This document shows positions 1-7,820 of a stretch of 64,000 nucleotides of DNA, one piece after another. Under the pieces are notes generated by a model that was given only the letters and a program-made list of their open reading frames with translations, made no database searches and had not been told where the DNA came from. This stretch comes from DASQPR01 sp963836775 (GTDB taxonomy: Bacteria > Actinomycetota > Actinomycetes > Mycobacteriales > Micromonosporaceae). The stretch lies in NCBI GenBank assembly GCA_963836775.1, contig CAWIKR010000002.1:744001-808000 (forward strand), written 5' to 3'. Numbering within the stretch: position 1 is the first letter of the stretch; each line of letters begins with the position of its first letter. Made by a program: the position numbers and the translations under genes.

Positions 1-331
1 CGGCGCACAGCAGGAGCTGGCCCATCGAGGCGGCCATGCCCATCGCGATCGTGCCGACGTCATTGCCGATGAACTGCATGGTGTCGTAGATCGCCATGCC
101 GGCGCTCACCGATCCACCGGGCGAGTTGATGTAGAGGTAGATGTCGCTCTTGTCGTCTTCCGCCGCGAGCAGCAGGAGCTGGGCGCAGATGCGGTTGCCG
201 ACCTGGTCGTTGACCTCGCTGCCGAGGAAGATGATGCGCTCTTTAAGCAGCCGGTTGTAAACCGAGTCGTCGAGATTTCCGGCCAGCTGCTCGGCTCCAC
301 GCGCCGACGCGGGAAGGTACAGATCGGTCAT
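1..331 (-). CDS. clpP: ATP-dependent Clp protease proteolytic subunit, 3' end beyond the window
   Basis: Serine peptidase subunit of the cytoplasmic Clp protease, which degrades proteins delivered by ClpX or ClpC. The visible 110 residues begin MTDLYLPASARG and include the INSPGGSV segment and the nucleophile context GMAASMGQ with its serine. The catalytic His and Asp would lie beyond base 1. The ATG at 331 follows a GAAAGGG ribosome-binding site. In mycobacteria clpP1 is followed by clpP2 and clpX, which would lie off the left edge. A ClgR-type box sits about 75 bp upstream. The trigger factor gene, often adjacent, is here 17 kb away and on the other strand. Confidence 0.95.
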   Translation of the reverse strand, partial: MTDLYLPASARGAEQLAGNLDDSVYNRLLKERIIFLGSEVNDQVGNRICAQLLLLAAEDDKSDIYLYINSPGGSVSAGMAIYDTMQFIGNDVGTIAMGMAASMGQLLLCA

Positions 332-403
332 GGCAGGCCCTTTCAGTAAACTACTGGCGACACTATCCGGTGCACCCGGCGAGATGCCCGCTGACCGGGC
401 AGG

Positions 404-421
404 TGTTCGCTCAGGGCGCAC
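404..421. promoter_or_regulatory. ClgR operator upstream of clpP
   Basis: GTTCGC, five bases (TCAGG), then GCG at 405-418. This matches the GTTCGC-N5-GCG box known for the Streptomyces ClgR regulator and nearly all of the longer corynebacterial consensus. It lies 73-90 bp upstream of the clpP start, a usual place for activation of clpP operons. Possible -10 hexamers for clpP lie between it and the gene (TAGTGT at 365-360 on the minus strand). ClgR itself is not in the window. Confidence 0.75.
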
Positions 422-492
422 GTAGCGCCCAATTTCGGGGGATTTCACACTCATTCCCCGATCTTGGCCAGTCGCCTGGCACGCGCCGGCGG

Positions 493-858
493 TCAGTGCC
501 GCGGTCCACCGATCGACAGCGGTGGCTTGCGCCCGTGGACGGTCAGATAGGTCAGCCCGCTCGGGCCTGCGACCACCGATCGCGGCGATCTCCGAGGCAG
601 CCAGATCAGGTCGCCCAAGGACACATCGATCGTCTCGGGACCTGACTCGACGACGCCGGACCCGGCCAGGATCAGCCACAGCACGTCCAGATCGGGCCCG
701 TCGTGCGGCTCGATCCGGTCGCCCGCCGGGATCCGGATGACGTTGGAATCGAGGTGCCGCGGATCCGGATCGAGGGTCCACAGCGCTCCGCCCCGACCGG
801 AGTCGGGCCGACTGGCGATCTCGAACGCGTTGCCGAGGACTCGTGGCGCCTGGATCAC
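493..858 (-). CDS. Cupin-domain protein
   Basis: Small single-domain cupin of about 121 residues. The beta-barrel pattern is seen as NVIRIPAGDRIEPHDGPDLD, then LWLILAGSGVVESG, then a GDLIWLP turn and a closing strand. Only some of the usual metal-binding His residues are present, so enzyme or sensor activity is uncertain. The start is placed at GTG 858 because an upstream extension would run into the divergent DUF488 gene and because a TACGAT box (870-865) lies 6 nt before this GTG, as in a leaderless transcript. No substrate can be assigned. Confidence 0.75.
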   Translation of the reverse strand: MIQAPRVLGNAFEIASRPDSGRGGALWTLDPDPRHLDSNVIRIPAGDRIEPHDGPDLDVLWLILAGSGVVESGPETIDVSLGDLIWLPRRSPRSVVAGPSGLTYLTVHGRKPPLSIGGPRH

Positions 859-864
859 CCGACC

Positions 865-887
865 ATCGTAGGGATCCGGGATACCGT
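865..887. promoter_or_regulatory. Divergent leaderless promoters for cupin and DUF488 genes
   Basis: Two TANNNT boxes lie in the 35-bp gap: TACGAT (870-865, minus) is 6 nt before the cupin GTG and TACCGT (882-887, plus) is 6 nt before the DUF488 GTG. The spacing makes transcription start at or next to each start codon. No ribosome-binding site or convincing -35 box is visible. Confidence 0.6.
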
Positions 888-893
888 GGGGCG

Positions 894-1244
894 GTGATCT
901 CCGTACGGCGGGTGTATGAGGCACGTCAGCCGGGTGACGGCCGCCGGGTCCTGGTGGACCGGATCTGGCCGCGGGGGTTGACCAAATCGGCGGCTGATCT
1001 GGACGAGTGGTGCAAGGACGTCGCGCCCTCGACCGAGTTGCGCACCTGGTTCGGCCACGACCCGGACCGGTTCGCCGAGTTCCAGAAGCGTTATGCCGCC
1101 GAACTCCGCGACCCGGTCCGGGCCGAGGCGGTCAAACATCTCCACGAGATCGCCCGCGCGACCGACCTCTCCCTGGTGACCGCGACCAAGGATCTGGAGG
1201 TCAGCCACGCGGCGGTGCTGCGGCGCCGGCTGCGGCCGCGCTGA
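894..1244 (+). CDS. DUF488 (YeaO-like) family protein
   Basis: About 116 residues, the normal length for this family of small cytoplasmic proteins of unknown function. Signature features are VLVDRIWPRGL near the N-terminus, LDEWCKDVAPS and LRTWFGHDPDRFAEF. The GTG at 894 is preferred over an upstream in-frame start because the family begins at about VISVRRVYEAR and a TACCGT box sits 6 nt upstream. It is divergent from the cupin gene and ends 6 bp before the convergent SDR gene. No biochemical role is established. Confidence 0.85.
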   Translation: MISVRRVYEARQPGDGRRVLVDRIWPRGLTKSAADLDEWCKDVAPSTELRTWFGHDPDRFAEFQKRYAAELRDPVRAEAVKHLHEIARATDLSLVTATKDLEVSHAAVLRRRLRPR

Positions 1245-1250
1245 GGCGAC

Positions 1251-1949
1251 TCAGGTCAACTGCGGAAACAGCGCGGGTACGCCACCGGCGAGCCCGGCCT
1301 GGACGGTGCGGCTGAGGTCGTCGACGATGATCTCGTAGTCGTCGTTGGCGATCCCGTCGACCGCCACCCGAGCCACGTCCTCCGGCGCGATCTTGGGATC
1401 CGGGACGTGCCGAGCCATGTCGGTGTCCATGTAGCCGACGTGCAGTCCGGCGACCCGGATCCGGTCGCCGGCCAGCTGCAGCCGGAGCGAGTTGGTCAGG
1501 CTCCAGGCGGCCGACTTGGCAGCGCTGTAGGCACCGATCGACGGCACCGTGGTCCACGACAGCACCGACAGGATGTTCAGGATCGAGCCGCCACCGTTGG
1601 CGGCGATGGTGGGCGCGAATGCGCGTACCACCGAAAGGGTTCCGAAATAGTGCGTGTCCATTTCAAGGCGGATCCGGTCCAGGTCGCCGCCGAGCAGGTC
1701 GGCGCCGGTGGCCGAACCGGCGTTGTTGATCAGCAGGGTGACGTCGTTGGCGATCGCTGCGGCCGCGGCGATCGACTCGGGATCGGTCACGTCCAGGCGA
1801 ATCGGCTGGACGCCGGGCAGGTCCACCGACTCCGGACGGCGGGCCGCGGCATAGACCTTGGCGCCGCGCGCGACCAGCTCGGCGGCGAGCGTCCGGCCCA
1901 AACCTCGATTGGCACCGGTGACCAGGGCGGTGGCGGCTTCGATCTTCAC
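1251..1949 (-). CDS. Short-chain dehydrogenase/reductase
   Basis: Classical SDR of about 232 residues using NAD(P)H. The cofactor motif TGANRGLG is at the N-terminus, followed by the NNAG structural motif, an active-site Ser region (LSVLSW) and the catalytic YSAAK. The start is set at GTG 1949, preceded by GGAG at a normal distance. It is divergent from an HxlR regulator with a perfect inverted repeat between them, a typical arrangement in which the regulator controls the reductase in response to a reactive electrophile or quinone. The actual substrate is unknown. Confidence 0.88.
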   Translation of the reverse strand: MKIEAATALVTGANRGLGRTLAAELVARGAKVYAAARRPESVDLPGVQPIRLDVTDPESIAAAAAIANDVTLLINNAGSATGADLLGGDLDRIRLEMDTHYFGTLSVVRAFAPTIAANGGGSILNILSVLSWTTVPSIGAYSAAKSAAWSLTNSLRLQLAGDRIRVAGLHVGYMDTDMARHVPDPKIAPEDVARVAVDGIANDDYEIIVDDLSRTVQAGLAGGVPALFPQLT

Positions 1950-1974
1950 AATGTTCTCCAATCTAGCTTTCTCT

Positions 1975-2018
1975 AACAGAAGTCAGCTTCGCTCCGACGC
2001 TAGCTGCTGACTTCTGTT
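1975..2018. promoter_or_regulatory. Perfect 13-bp inverted repeat, likely HxlR operator
   Basis: AACAGAAGTCAGC at 1975-1987 is repeated exactly in inverse as GCTGACTTCTGTT at 2006-2018, with an 18-bp spacer. The arms are about 31 bp centre to centre, three helical turns. The site fills the intergenic space between the SDR gene and the HxlR gene, so both promoters would be covered by the bound regulator. Confidence 0.75.
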
Positions 2019-2046
2019 TCCACAAGCCAGCCACTACTATTGCGGT

Positions 2047-2526
2047 ATGAACAAGCTGGTTGATGAGCGCGCGGAGTGGCCGGGATCACGCTGCTCGGTG
2101 GCGTCCGCGCTGGACGTAGTCGGCACCCGGTCGGCGCTTCTGTTGATGCGCGAGGCGTTCATGGGCACCCGCCGGTTCGACGACTTCGCGGAACGCGTCG
2201 GCATCGGCGAGCCGGCCGCCGCGGCCCGCCTCAAGGAGCTGGTGGCCGCCGGGCTGCTTGAGCGCGCGCCCTATCAGGAGCCGGGTCAGCGGACCCGATA
2301 CGAGTACCAGCTCACCGAGAAGGGCACCGAACTGCTGCCGGTGATCACCGCGCTGCGCGAGTGGGGCGATCGCTGGGAGACCGGCGACCGGGGCCCGTCG
2401 GTCCTGGCACGGCATCGCGACTGTGGTGCGACCATTCACACCCGCCTGCGCTGCGAGGCCGACCACGAGGTGCTAGCTGGTGAGATCGAGCTGGTGCCTG
2501 GGCCTGGAGCCATGGTCAACGCTTAG
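2047..2526 (+). CDS. HxlR-family winged-helix transcriptional regulator
   Basis: 159 residues with the full HxlR layout: SRCSVASALDVVGTRSALLL near the N-terminus with one Cys, the recognition region ending RLKELVAAGLLER, then the wing and the YQLTEKGTELLPVI helix. Several members sense aldehydes, quinones or disulfide stress through this N-terminal Cys. TACTAT at 2035-2040 sits 6 nt before the ATG, so the mRNA is probably leaderless. A perfect dyad upstream is its likely operator, and the divergent SDR its likely target. Confidence 0.9.
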   Translation: MNKLVDERAEWPGSRCSVASALDVVGTRSALLLMREAFMGTRRFDDFAERVGIGEPAAAARLKELVAAGLLERAPYQEPGQRTRYEYQLTEKGTELLPVITALREWGDRWETGDRGPSVLARHRDCGATIHTRLRCEADHEVLAGEIELVPGPGAMVNA

Positions 2527-2563
2527 CCGGGTTACGTGGCGGCCATTGTCACGCCGTGACGCG

Positions 2564-3466
2564 CTACGGCCCCTCGAGTTCGCCGCGCGCGGCCTGATAC
2601 TGCGCCTCGGTGATCTCGCCCCGCTCCTTCTGCCGGTTCAGAACGTCCAGGCGTGAGCGACGCTCCTCGGTGCTCAGACCGGACGGCACCGGCTGGAGGC
2701 CGGGAAAGCCGCCAGCGACGCCGGGCATCGTCGCCGGAGGAAAGCCCGGCATCGTCGCGGGCGGAGCACCAGGCATCATCCCCGGTGGAAAGCCTGCTCC
2801 CGGTGTGGGAGCGGGGTAGCCGCCGCCCGGCCACATCGGCGGCGGATAGGGCATGCCGGGATATGGCTGCATCGGCATCCACTGCGGGACCGGCGGGGCC
2901 GGCCGGAAATAACTGTGCGCGGGCTTGCGCGCCAGCAGGACGATCACGAGCACCAGGCCGACCATCGCTGCGACCGCCACCGTGGTGCTGAAGATGCGGT
3001 AGGCCAGCGGATATCCGGCCGGAACCCGCTCGGCGAACGAGTGGAAGGTCCCGTTGGCATCGACGCTTCGCGCCGTCACATACCCAACGCCGGCGAAGCC
3101 CGGCCAGCCGGAACTTCCAAACGCGCAGACGTTGCAGCTCAGCGCCAGACCGGCGGCGACCCAGGTGATTACTCGCGCGGCCTGGCTGCCACGGCTCACG
3201 CCGCGCGACACGATCAGCAAAACGATGCCGGCCACCAGCACTACGAGGCCCGACGCGACGGCGGTTCCGGAAGCGAACGGGCGCATGGTCGGGATGACCG
3301 ACTGGTTCACGTCGGACGTCGCCAGCCGCTTCGTGACGTCATCGGCGAAACCGCTGACGCCGGCCAGCAGGAACACCGCGTCCAGCAGGTAGCCGACGGC
3401 GACGGCGCGCAACAAGATGGCGGCGAGACGAACCGACCCGGGTCGAGCTGCGTCAGGCGATGGCAT
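2564..3466 (-). CDS. Membrane protein with proline-rich region and C-terminal SHOCT domain
   Basis: 300 residues. The first 180 hold four likely transmembrane helices with an extracytoplasmic loop between helices 1 and 2. A Pro/Gly/Met-rich segment follows, with repeats of the FPPATMPG type, and the last 35 residues form a SHOCT domain (ERRSRLDVLNRQKERGEITE). SHOCT domains are short C-terminal helices thought to mediate oligomerisation. The start has AGGAG a few bases upstream. It is convergent with the HxlR gene. No function can be inferred. Confidence 0.75.
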   Translation of the reverse strand: MPSPDAARPGSVRLAAILLRAVAVGYLLDAVFLLAGVSGFADDVTKRLATSDVNQSVIPTMRPFASGTAVASGLVVLVAGIVLLIVSRGVSRGSQAARVITWVAAGLALSCNVCAFGSSGWPGFAGVGYVTARSVDANGTFHSFAERVPAGYPLAYRIFSTTVAVAAMVGLVLVIVLLARKPAHSYFRPAPPVPQWMPMQPYPGMPYPPPMWPGGGYPAPTPGAGFPPGMMPGAPPATMPGFPPATMPGVAGGFPGLQPVPSGLSTEERRSRLDVLNRQKERGEITEAQYQAARGELEGP

Positions 3467-3674
3467 GGCGAACTCCTGCGTCAGGGGGCCGCCGACGATA
3501 GCAATCCGAAGCCTTGGCGCGCTGCCCTCTCCACCGAGCGGGCGGCTGACCGCGGCGATCGCTCACCTCCGCGAGAATCTCGCGGCCGCCGACCGCACCC
3601 TTCCCGAAACGGAGGTACGCGTCCCCAACGCGATCGCCGACTGACGGCAAAGGGCTTCGCGTACGGTTGCCTGA

Positions 3675-4307
3675 GTGATCACCCCGGCGCAGCTCTCCCA
3701 CGTGTACTGGATCGGCGGCGGATCCGGGGCCGGGAAGTCGACAATCGCGCGCCGGCTCGCCGCCGAGTACGGGATGCAGCTCTTCGTCACGGACGAGGTG
3801 ATGTCGGACCACGCGCGGCGTAGCACCGCCGAGGAGGCTCCTTACCTGCACCGGTTCATCGAGATGTCGATGGACGACCGCTGGGTCGACCGATCGCCTC
3901 AGGACATGCTGGATTCATTTCACTGGTTCCGAGGCGAGGGATTCGGCCTGATCGTCGAGGATCTGATCGCGCTGCCATCGGACCGACCGATCATTGTCGA
4001 GGGATTCCGCTTGCTTCCGGATCTCGTTGCTCCCCTCCTCGGACCGGACCGGCACGGCGTTTGGCTGGCCCCGACGCCGGAGTTCCGTCGAGCGGCACTG
4101 GAGAGCCGCGGCGGGCTCTGGACGATCGCGGGCAAGACCACCAACCCGGACCGCGCTCTCGCCAACCTTCTCGAGCGCGACCGGATGTTCACGGCTCGGA
4201 TCGTCACCGACGCCGAGCGGCTCGGACTCCCGATCATCACCGTCAACGCCCCGATGAGCGAAATCGAACTCACCGAGCGGGTGTCGGCCGCGGTCGGCCT
4301 TGACTGA
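3675..4307 (+). CDS. P-loop ATPase, kinase-like
   Basis: 210 residues with a Walker A motif GGGSGAGKST at about residues 14-23, immediately after the first beta strand, as in small-molecule kinases and shikimate-kinase-like folds. A VEGFRLLPDL strand and a C-terminal LPIITVNA strand fit that fold; no substrate motif is recognised. The start is GTG 3675, with TACGGT at 3662-3667, 7 nt upstream, suggesting leaderless transcription. It stands alone between two minus-strand genes, so context gives no clue to its substrate. Confidence 0.75.
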   Translation: MITPAQLSHVYWIGGGSGAGKSTIARRLAAEYGMQLFVTDEVMSDHARRSTAEEAPYLHRFIEMSMDDRWVDRSPQDMLDSFHWFRGEGFGLIVEDLIALPSDRPIIVEGFRLLPDLVAPLLGPDRHGVWLAPTPEFRRAALESRGGLWTIAGKTTNPDRALANLLERDRMFTARIVTDAERLGLPIITVNAPMSEIELTERVSAAVGLD

Positions 4308-4341
4308 CCTCGTTCGCACCGTTGCCTTGAGCCAGCTGTCG

Positions 4342-4635
4342 CTAGACCCGCTCGACCTCGATCACCCGGGTAGTCGGTGCGGCCTCCCCGAGCGCCGCGC
4401 GATACGCCGTCCGCTCGGGATCGACCATGAAGCTCTCGTAACCGGCTCGCGACTGGAACCGGATCAAGTGCACCTCGCTGGTCCCGTCGGTGCCTCGGAA
4501 TCGCCAGTCGATGACACCGCCGTGCCGGCCGAGCAACGCGAGCACCTGGTCTTCGTAGCGGTGCCCGGCGCCGGCGTGACCGTCGGCCATGTCGACAATC
4601 GCGACCAGGATGAGATTCTCGTTCGGCGTCGTCAT
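4342..4635 (-). CDS. Small dimeric alpha/beta-barrel-like protein
   Basis: 97 residues beginning MTTPNENLILVAIVDM. The pattern of an N-terminal strand, a helix ending YEDQVLALLGRHGG, the strand VIDWRFRG, then EVHLIRFQSRAGYESFM and a terminal strand RVIEVERV is that of a ferredoxin-like dimeric barrel such as DUF1330 or antibiotic-monooxygenase-like domains. No catalytic residues stand out. The start at ATG 4635 removes a low-quality N-terminal extension. It is convergent with the P-loop gene. Confidence 0.6.
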   Translation of the reverse strand: MTTPNENLILVAIVDMADGHAGAGHRYEDQVLALLGRHGGVIDWRFRGTDGTSEVHLIRFQSRAGYESFMVDPERTAYRAALGEAAPTTRVIEVERV

Positions 4636-4806
4636 GATAGGCAGCGTTTCACACCGCCGATCGCGGCGTGATGCCCGATATTTCCGTTCGGTCCGGCCGG
4701 CGGTCAACTTCAGTAACCATCCGGACGATTCCGTCATCTGCGAGTAACGCAAGAATGGCACCGGTCATCGTCCACCGTCGACTCGCGACGAGGAGCACAA
4801 CAGCCC

Positions 4807-5253
4807 ATGATTTCGAACCTCCCCGACATCCTGCAGGCGGATGGCGCGCTGAAGAGCGTCGCCGCCGATTGCCAGGAACTGGTGGGACAGGAACTCTCCA
4901 GCAAGTCCGGCGTGTCAGCCGCCGCCCTCAAGCTGGCATACAAGGCGGTCACGGCGTTCGCCCCCGGCTACTACCAGAACATTGTCGAGGAAATGGTCCC
5001 GAGCCTGCTCACCGCATTGCAGCCGTTCTGGGCGGACTTCCAGACGTCTGGCGGCGGCCAGTTCGGCGACTACTTGAGCAAGCGCGGCGAGGAGGTGTCC
5101 GAGGCGATGCTCGCCATCACCGACCGGCTGGCGGCCCAGTCCGAGCGCCCGACCGTCGTCAAGGCCTACAAGGCCGTCCGCGGCGGCGCCGGCAGCCACA
5201 TCGAGGCTGCGCTGCCCGCCGTCGGCGGGTTGGTGGAGAAGTACGCCGCCTGA
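4807..5253 (+). CDS. Conserved actinobacterial protein (DUF6918-like)
   Basis: 148 residues, mostly helical, with no signal peptide or membrane segment. It resembles a family of small soluble actinobacterial proteins with an FAPGYYQNIVEEMVPSLL segment followed by a helix-rich half ending LPAVGGLVEKYA. A GAGGAG ribosome-binding site precedes the ATG. It is a single gene with no evident partners. Function unknown; the family name is given from memory. Confidence 0.65.
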   Translation: MISNLPDILQADGALKSVAADCQELVGQELSSKSGVSAAALKLAYKAVTAFAPGYYQNIVEEMVPSLLTALQPFWADFQTSGGGQFGDYLSKRGEEVSEAMLAITDRLAAQSERPTVVKAYKAVRGGAGSHIEAALPAVGGLVEKYAA

Positions 5254-5441
5254 CATCTGCGCCTGGCCCGGGCACGGCATGACGCCGTTGCCCGGGCCGA
5301 TCCATGTCCGGGCACAGCACCGCAGCAGACCGCGACGGTCAGGTCACGGTCGGTAGCCGCCACGTTCGAGGACTCCCCCCTGCACAGCCGACCGCGGTAG
5401 CGTGTGACGCCGTACGGCCACCGAGGTCAGACGAACGGTGG

Positions 5442-7079
5442 ATGAACCGAAGGGCGTCTCACCAGCCGCCGGCCATCATCCGCGACCGCGAGATCGACAC
5501 ATGGGAGCCACCCCGGATGCCACCCAGAGCCCAAGCCCGGCCGCCGAGACCGGCGGTTTCGGAGCCGGGGTCCGGCCGTCACGCAGCGCCAGCGGACTGG
5601 CACGCTCCGCCACCGCAGCGCGTCGTGACCGCCACCGGGACGATTCCGCGGATCCGCCTGCCCGAAGCCGACATCTCGGCGCGAACCCCGCACACGGTCC
5701 CGGAAGCGCTACGCCACGAGTTCCTCGGCGACTGGGGCTATCGGCCGATTGTGCCGGACCGCGCCGACCGCGGCGCCGGTCTGTTCCTCCGGATCGTTTT
5801 CGGTTTCATGCTGGTGGTCTCGGTCGAACTGTGGTGGCTCGACACGCCCGCACACTCACTCAACGACGCCGGCTCGATCCTGACCGCGTCCGGCCGGATC
5901 ACCGGCATGGTCGCCGGATTCCTGCTGCTGGCCCAGATCCTGGTAATGAGCCGGGTGCGTTGGCTGGAGCGGTTCATCGGTGCGCATGCATTGCTGAAGT
6001 GGCATCGCGAGCTCGGGGCCGCGCTCTTCGTTCTGGTCATCGCCCACGTCGTCCTGATCACCTTCGGCTACGCCGAACTCAACGGCATATCGGTCTTCCG
6101 GCAGACCGGGTCGCTCTGGTCGACCTACGAAGACATGATCACCGCGTACATCGCGACGATAATCCTGATCATCATCGGCCTGATGGCGATCCGCGCGGTC
6201 CGCCGCCGAATCCCCTACGAGGTCTGGTACTACACGCATCTATCCAGCTATCTCATCCTGCTCTGGGGCTACGGCCACCAGTTCGCCGACGGCCAGGAGC
6301 TGGACAAGGGCGGCTTCGGTTACTGGTACTGGGTCGGTCTCTACGCGATCGTCCTGTGGTGCCTGCTGGTCGGCCGCGTCATCGGTCCGATCGCGCTCAA
6401 CCTGCGGCATCGGCTTCGGGTCGCCGAGGTGGTCGCGGAGAACGACGACATGGTCTCGATCTACATCACCGGTCGCCGGCTCGAGGACCTGGACGCCCGC
6501 GCCGGGCAGTATTTCCGCTGGCGGTTCCTTGCGAAAGGGTGCTGGTGGCAGGCGCACCCGTTCTCGCTCTCCGCGGCACCCAACGGCCGCTGGCTGCGGC
6601 TGACCGTGAAGGTGGTCGGCAACCACACCGCCGACCTCGCCCACTTGAAGCCAGGCGTACGCATATTCGCCGAGGGCCCCTGGGGCGTCTTCACCGCCGA
6701 ACACCGTCGCCGTCCGGCCGCCCTGCTGATCGCCGGCGGCAGCGGCATCGCGCCGATCCGCGCGCTGCTCGAGGAGTTGCCCGAAGGCACCATCGTGCTC
6801 TACCGGGCTCGGAGCGTGGACGAGGTGATCTTCCGGGACGAGCTGGAGTGGCTGGCCAAGCGTCGCCGCGCCACGCTGTGGTACGTCCTCGGAACCCGGG
6901 ACGACGCCGGACCGCGCCGAGCGTTCTCACCCAAGGGAATGCGGGAGCTAGCACCGGACATCCGGCATCGCGACGTTTACCTGTGCGGCCCACCAGGACT
7001 CATCGAAGCTTCGGTCGCCGCGGTGCGGCGGTTGCGCGTACCCCGATCTCAAATCCACCTCGATCCGTTCGAGTATTGA
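5442..7079 (+). CDS. Ferric-reductase-like transmembrane flavocytochrome
   Basis: About 545 residues from ATG 5442. A Pro-rich N-terminus is followed by a six-helix ferric-reductase-like domain with His in the helices (LLKWHRELGAALF, VIAHVVL, WYYTHLSSYL) that should bind haem. A ferredoxin-reductase-type module follows: FAD loop HPFSLSA, NAD site GGSGIAPIRALLEEL and C-terminal LCGPPGLIEA. It would take electrons from NAD(P)H in the cytoplasm across the membrane. An FMN-binding secreted protein starts 60 bp downstream and is the likely acceptor. The start is uncertain because the reading frame is open for 46 more codons upstream. Confidence 0.85.
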   Translation: MNRRASHQPPAIIRDREIDTWEPPRMPPRAQARPPRPAVSEPGSGRHAAPADWHAPPPQRVVTATGTIPRIRLPEADISARTPHTVPEALRHEFLGDWGYRPIVPDRADRGAGLFLRIVFGFMLVVSVELWWLDTPAHSLNDAGSILTASGRITGMVAGFLLLAQILVMSRVRWLERFIGAHALLKWHRELGAALFVLVIAHVVLITFGYAELNGISVFRQTGSLWSTYEDMITAYIATIILIIIGLMAIRAVRRRIPYEVWYYTHLSSYLILLWGYGHQFADGQELDKGGFGYWYWVGLYAIVLWCLLVGRVIGPIALNLRHRLRVAEVVAENDDMVSIYITGRRLEDLDARAGQYFRWRFLAKGCWWQAHPFSLSAAPNGRWLRLTVKVVGNHTADLAHLKPGVRIFAEGPWGVFTAEHRRRPAALLIAGGSGIAPIRALLEELPEGTIVLYRARSVDEVIFRDELEWLAKRRRATLWYVLGTRDDAGPRRAFSPKGMRELAPDIRHRDVYLCGPPGLIEASVAAVRRLRVPRSQIHLDPFEY

Positions 7080-7138
7080 CGCTCTGACCGTTCGATGACT
7101 GACAAGAGCAACCACGAACAAAACCGAGGAGGGCATCG

Positions 7139-7684
7139 ATGCGCCGCACAGCCGCAGTAGTGCTGGGCACCGTCACCGGAACCGCGTTGCTGGTCGGCGC
7201 CAAGCTGGGCACGGCCACCCCCGGCGAAAGCGGCGACGCAGCCGAATCGGCCGCCGTGATCTCCGGTCCGACCGCCGCGCCGCATCCATCGACCAGCGCA
7301 CCGACCACGCTGGCCTCGGCAACGGCCAAGCCCTCCGCGACGAAACCATCGACCACCCACACCACCGCCAAACCGGCGAAGACCACGGCAAAACCGGCTC
7401 CGACCGGGCCCAAGGACGGCAAGTACACCGCGAAGAGCGCGGTGAAGAGCGGCCGCTTCGGCACGCTCACCATGACCGTGACAATCTCGGGCCAGCGGAT
7501 CAGCGCGATTACGGCGAGTGAGGACGGCGGCGAGACCAACTGTTACCACTCGGCATGCCCGAAGCTGACCTCCGAGGCCCTCGGCGCTCAGAGTGCCAGC
7601 GTTGCCACCGTGTCCGGGGCGACCTACACCTCGGACGCCTACCGGTCGGCGCTCGCGGCGGTGCTGAAGTCGGCGAACGGGTAG
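7139..7684 (+). CDS. Secreted FMN-binding domain protein
   Basis: 181 residues: an N-terminal signal or anchor helix (residues 4-22), a Thr/Ala/Pro/Lys-rich linker to about residue 90, then an FMN-binding domain. SGAT at 159-162 in VSGATYTSDAY is the motif whose Thr is covalently flavinylated by ApbE in related proteins. GAGGAGGG lies just before the ATG. With the flavocytochrome upstream it forms a likely two-gene transmembrane electron-transfer unit. No apbE lies in the window. Confidence 0.88.
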   Translation: MRRTAAVVLGTVTGTALLVGAKLGTATPGESGDAAESAAVISGPTAAPHPSTSAPTTLASATAKPSATKPSTTHTTAKPAKTTAKPAPTGPKDGKYTAKSAVKSGRFGTLTMTVTISGQRISAITASEDGGETNCYHSACPKLTSEALGAQSASVATVSGATYTSDAYRSALAAVLKSANG

Positions 7685-7716
7685 GTCGCGTTCTATCCGG
7701 CTTCCGATTAGAGCCG

Positions 7717-7820
7717 CGCTACTCGGCGTCGGGCCAGGCCAGCGCTACTCGGCGTCCGATCCGACCAGCGCTACTCGGCGTCCGATCCGACCAGCGCTAC
7801 TCGGCGTCCGATCGGACCAG
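7717..7820. repeat. Four tandem 26-bp repeats covering the 3' end of the phosphatase gene
   Basis: Units at 7717-7742, 7743-7768, 7769-7794 and 7795-7820. Units 2 and 3 are identical, unit 4 differs at one base and unit 1 at five. Unit 4 encodes the last residues and stop codon of the phosphatase gene (stop at 7799-7797), so the other three are downstream copies of the gene end, each with its own TAG. The array fills most of the gap between two convergent genes. Confidence 0.9.
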
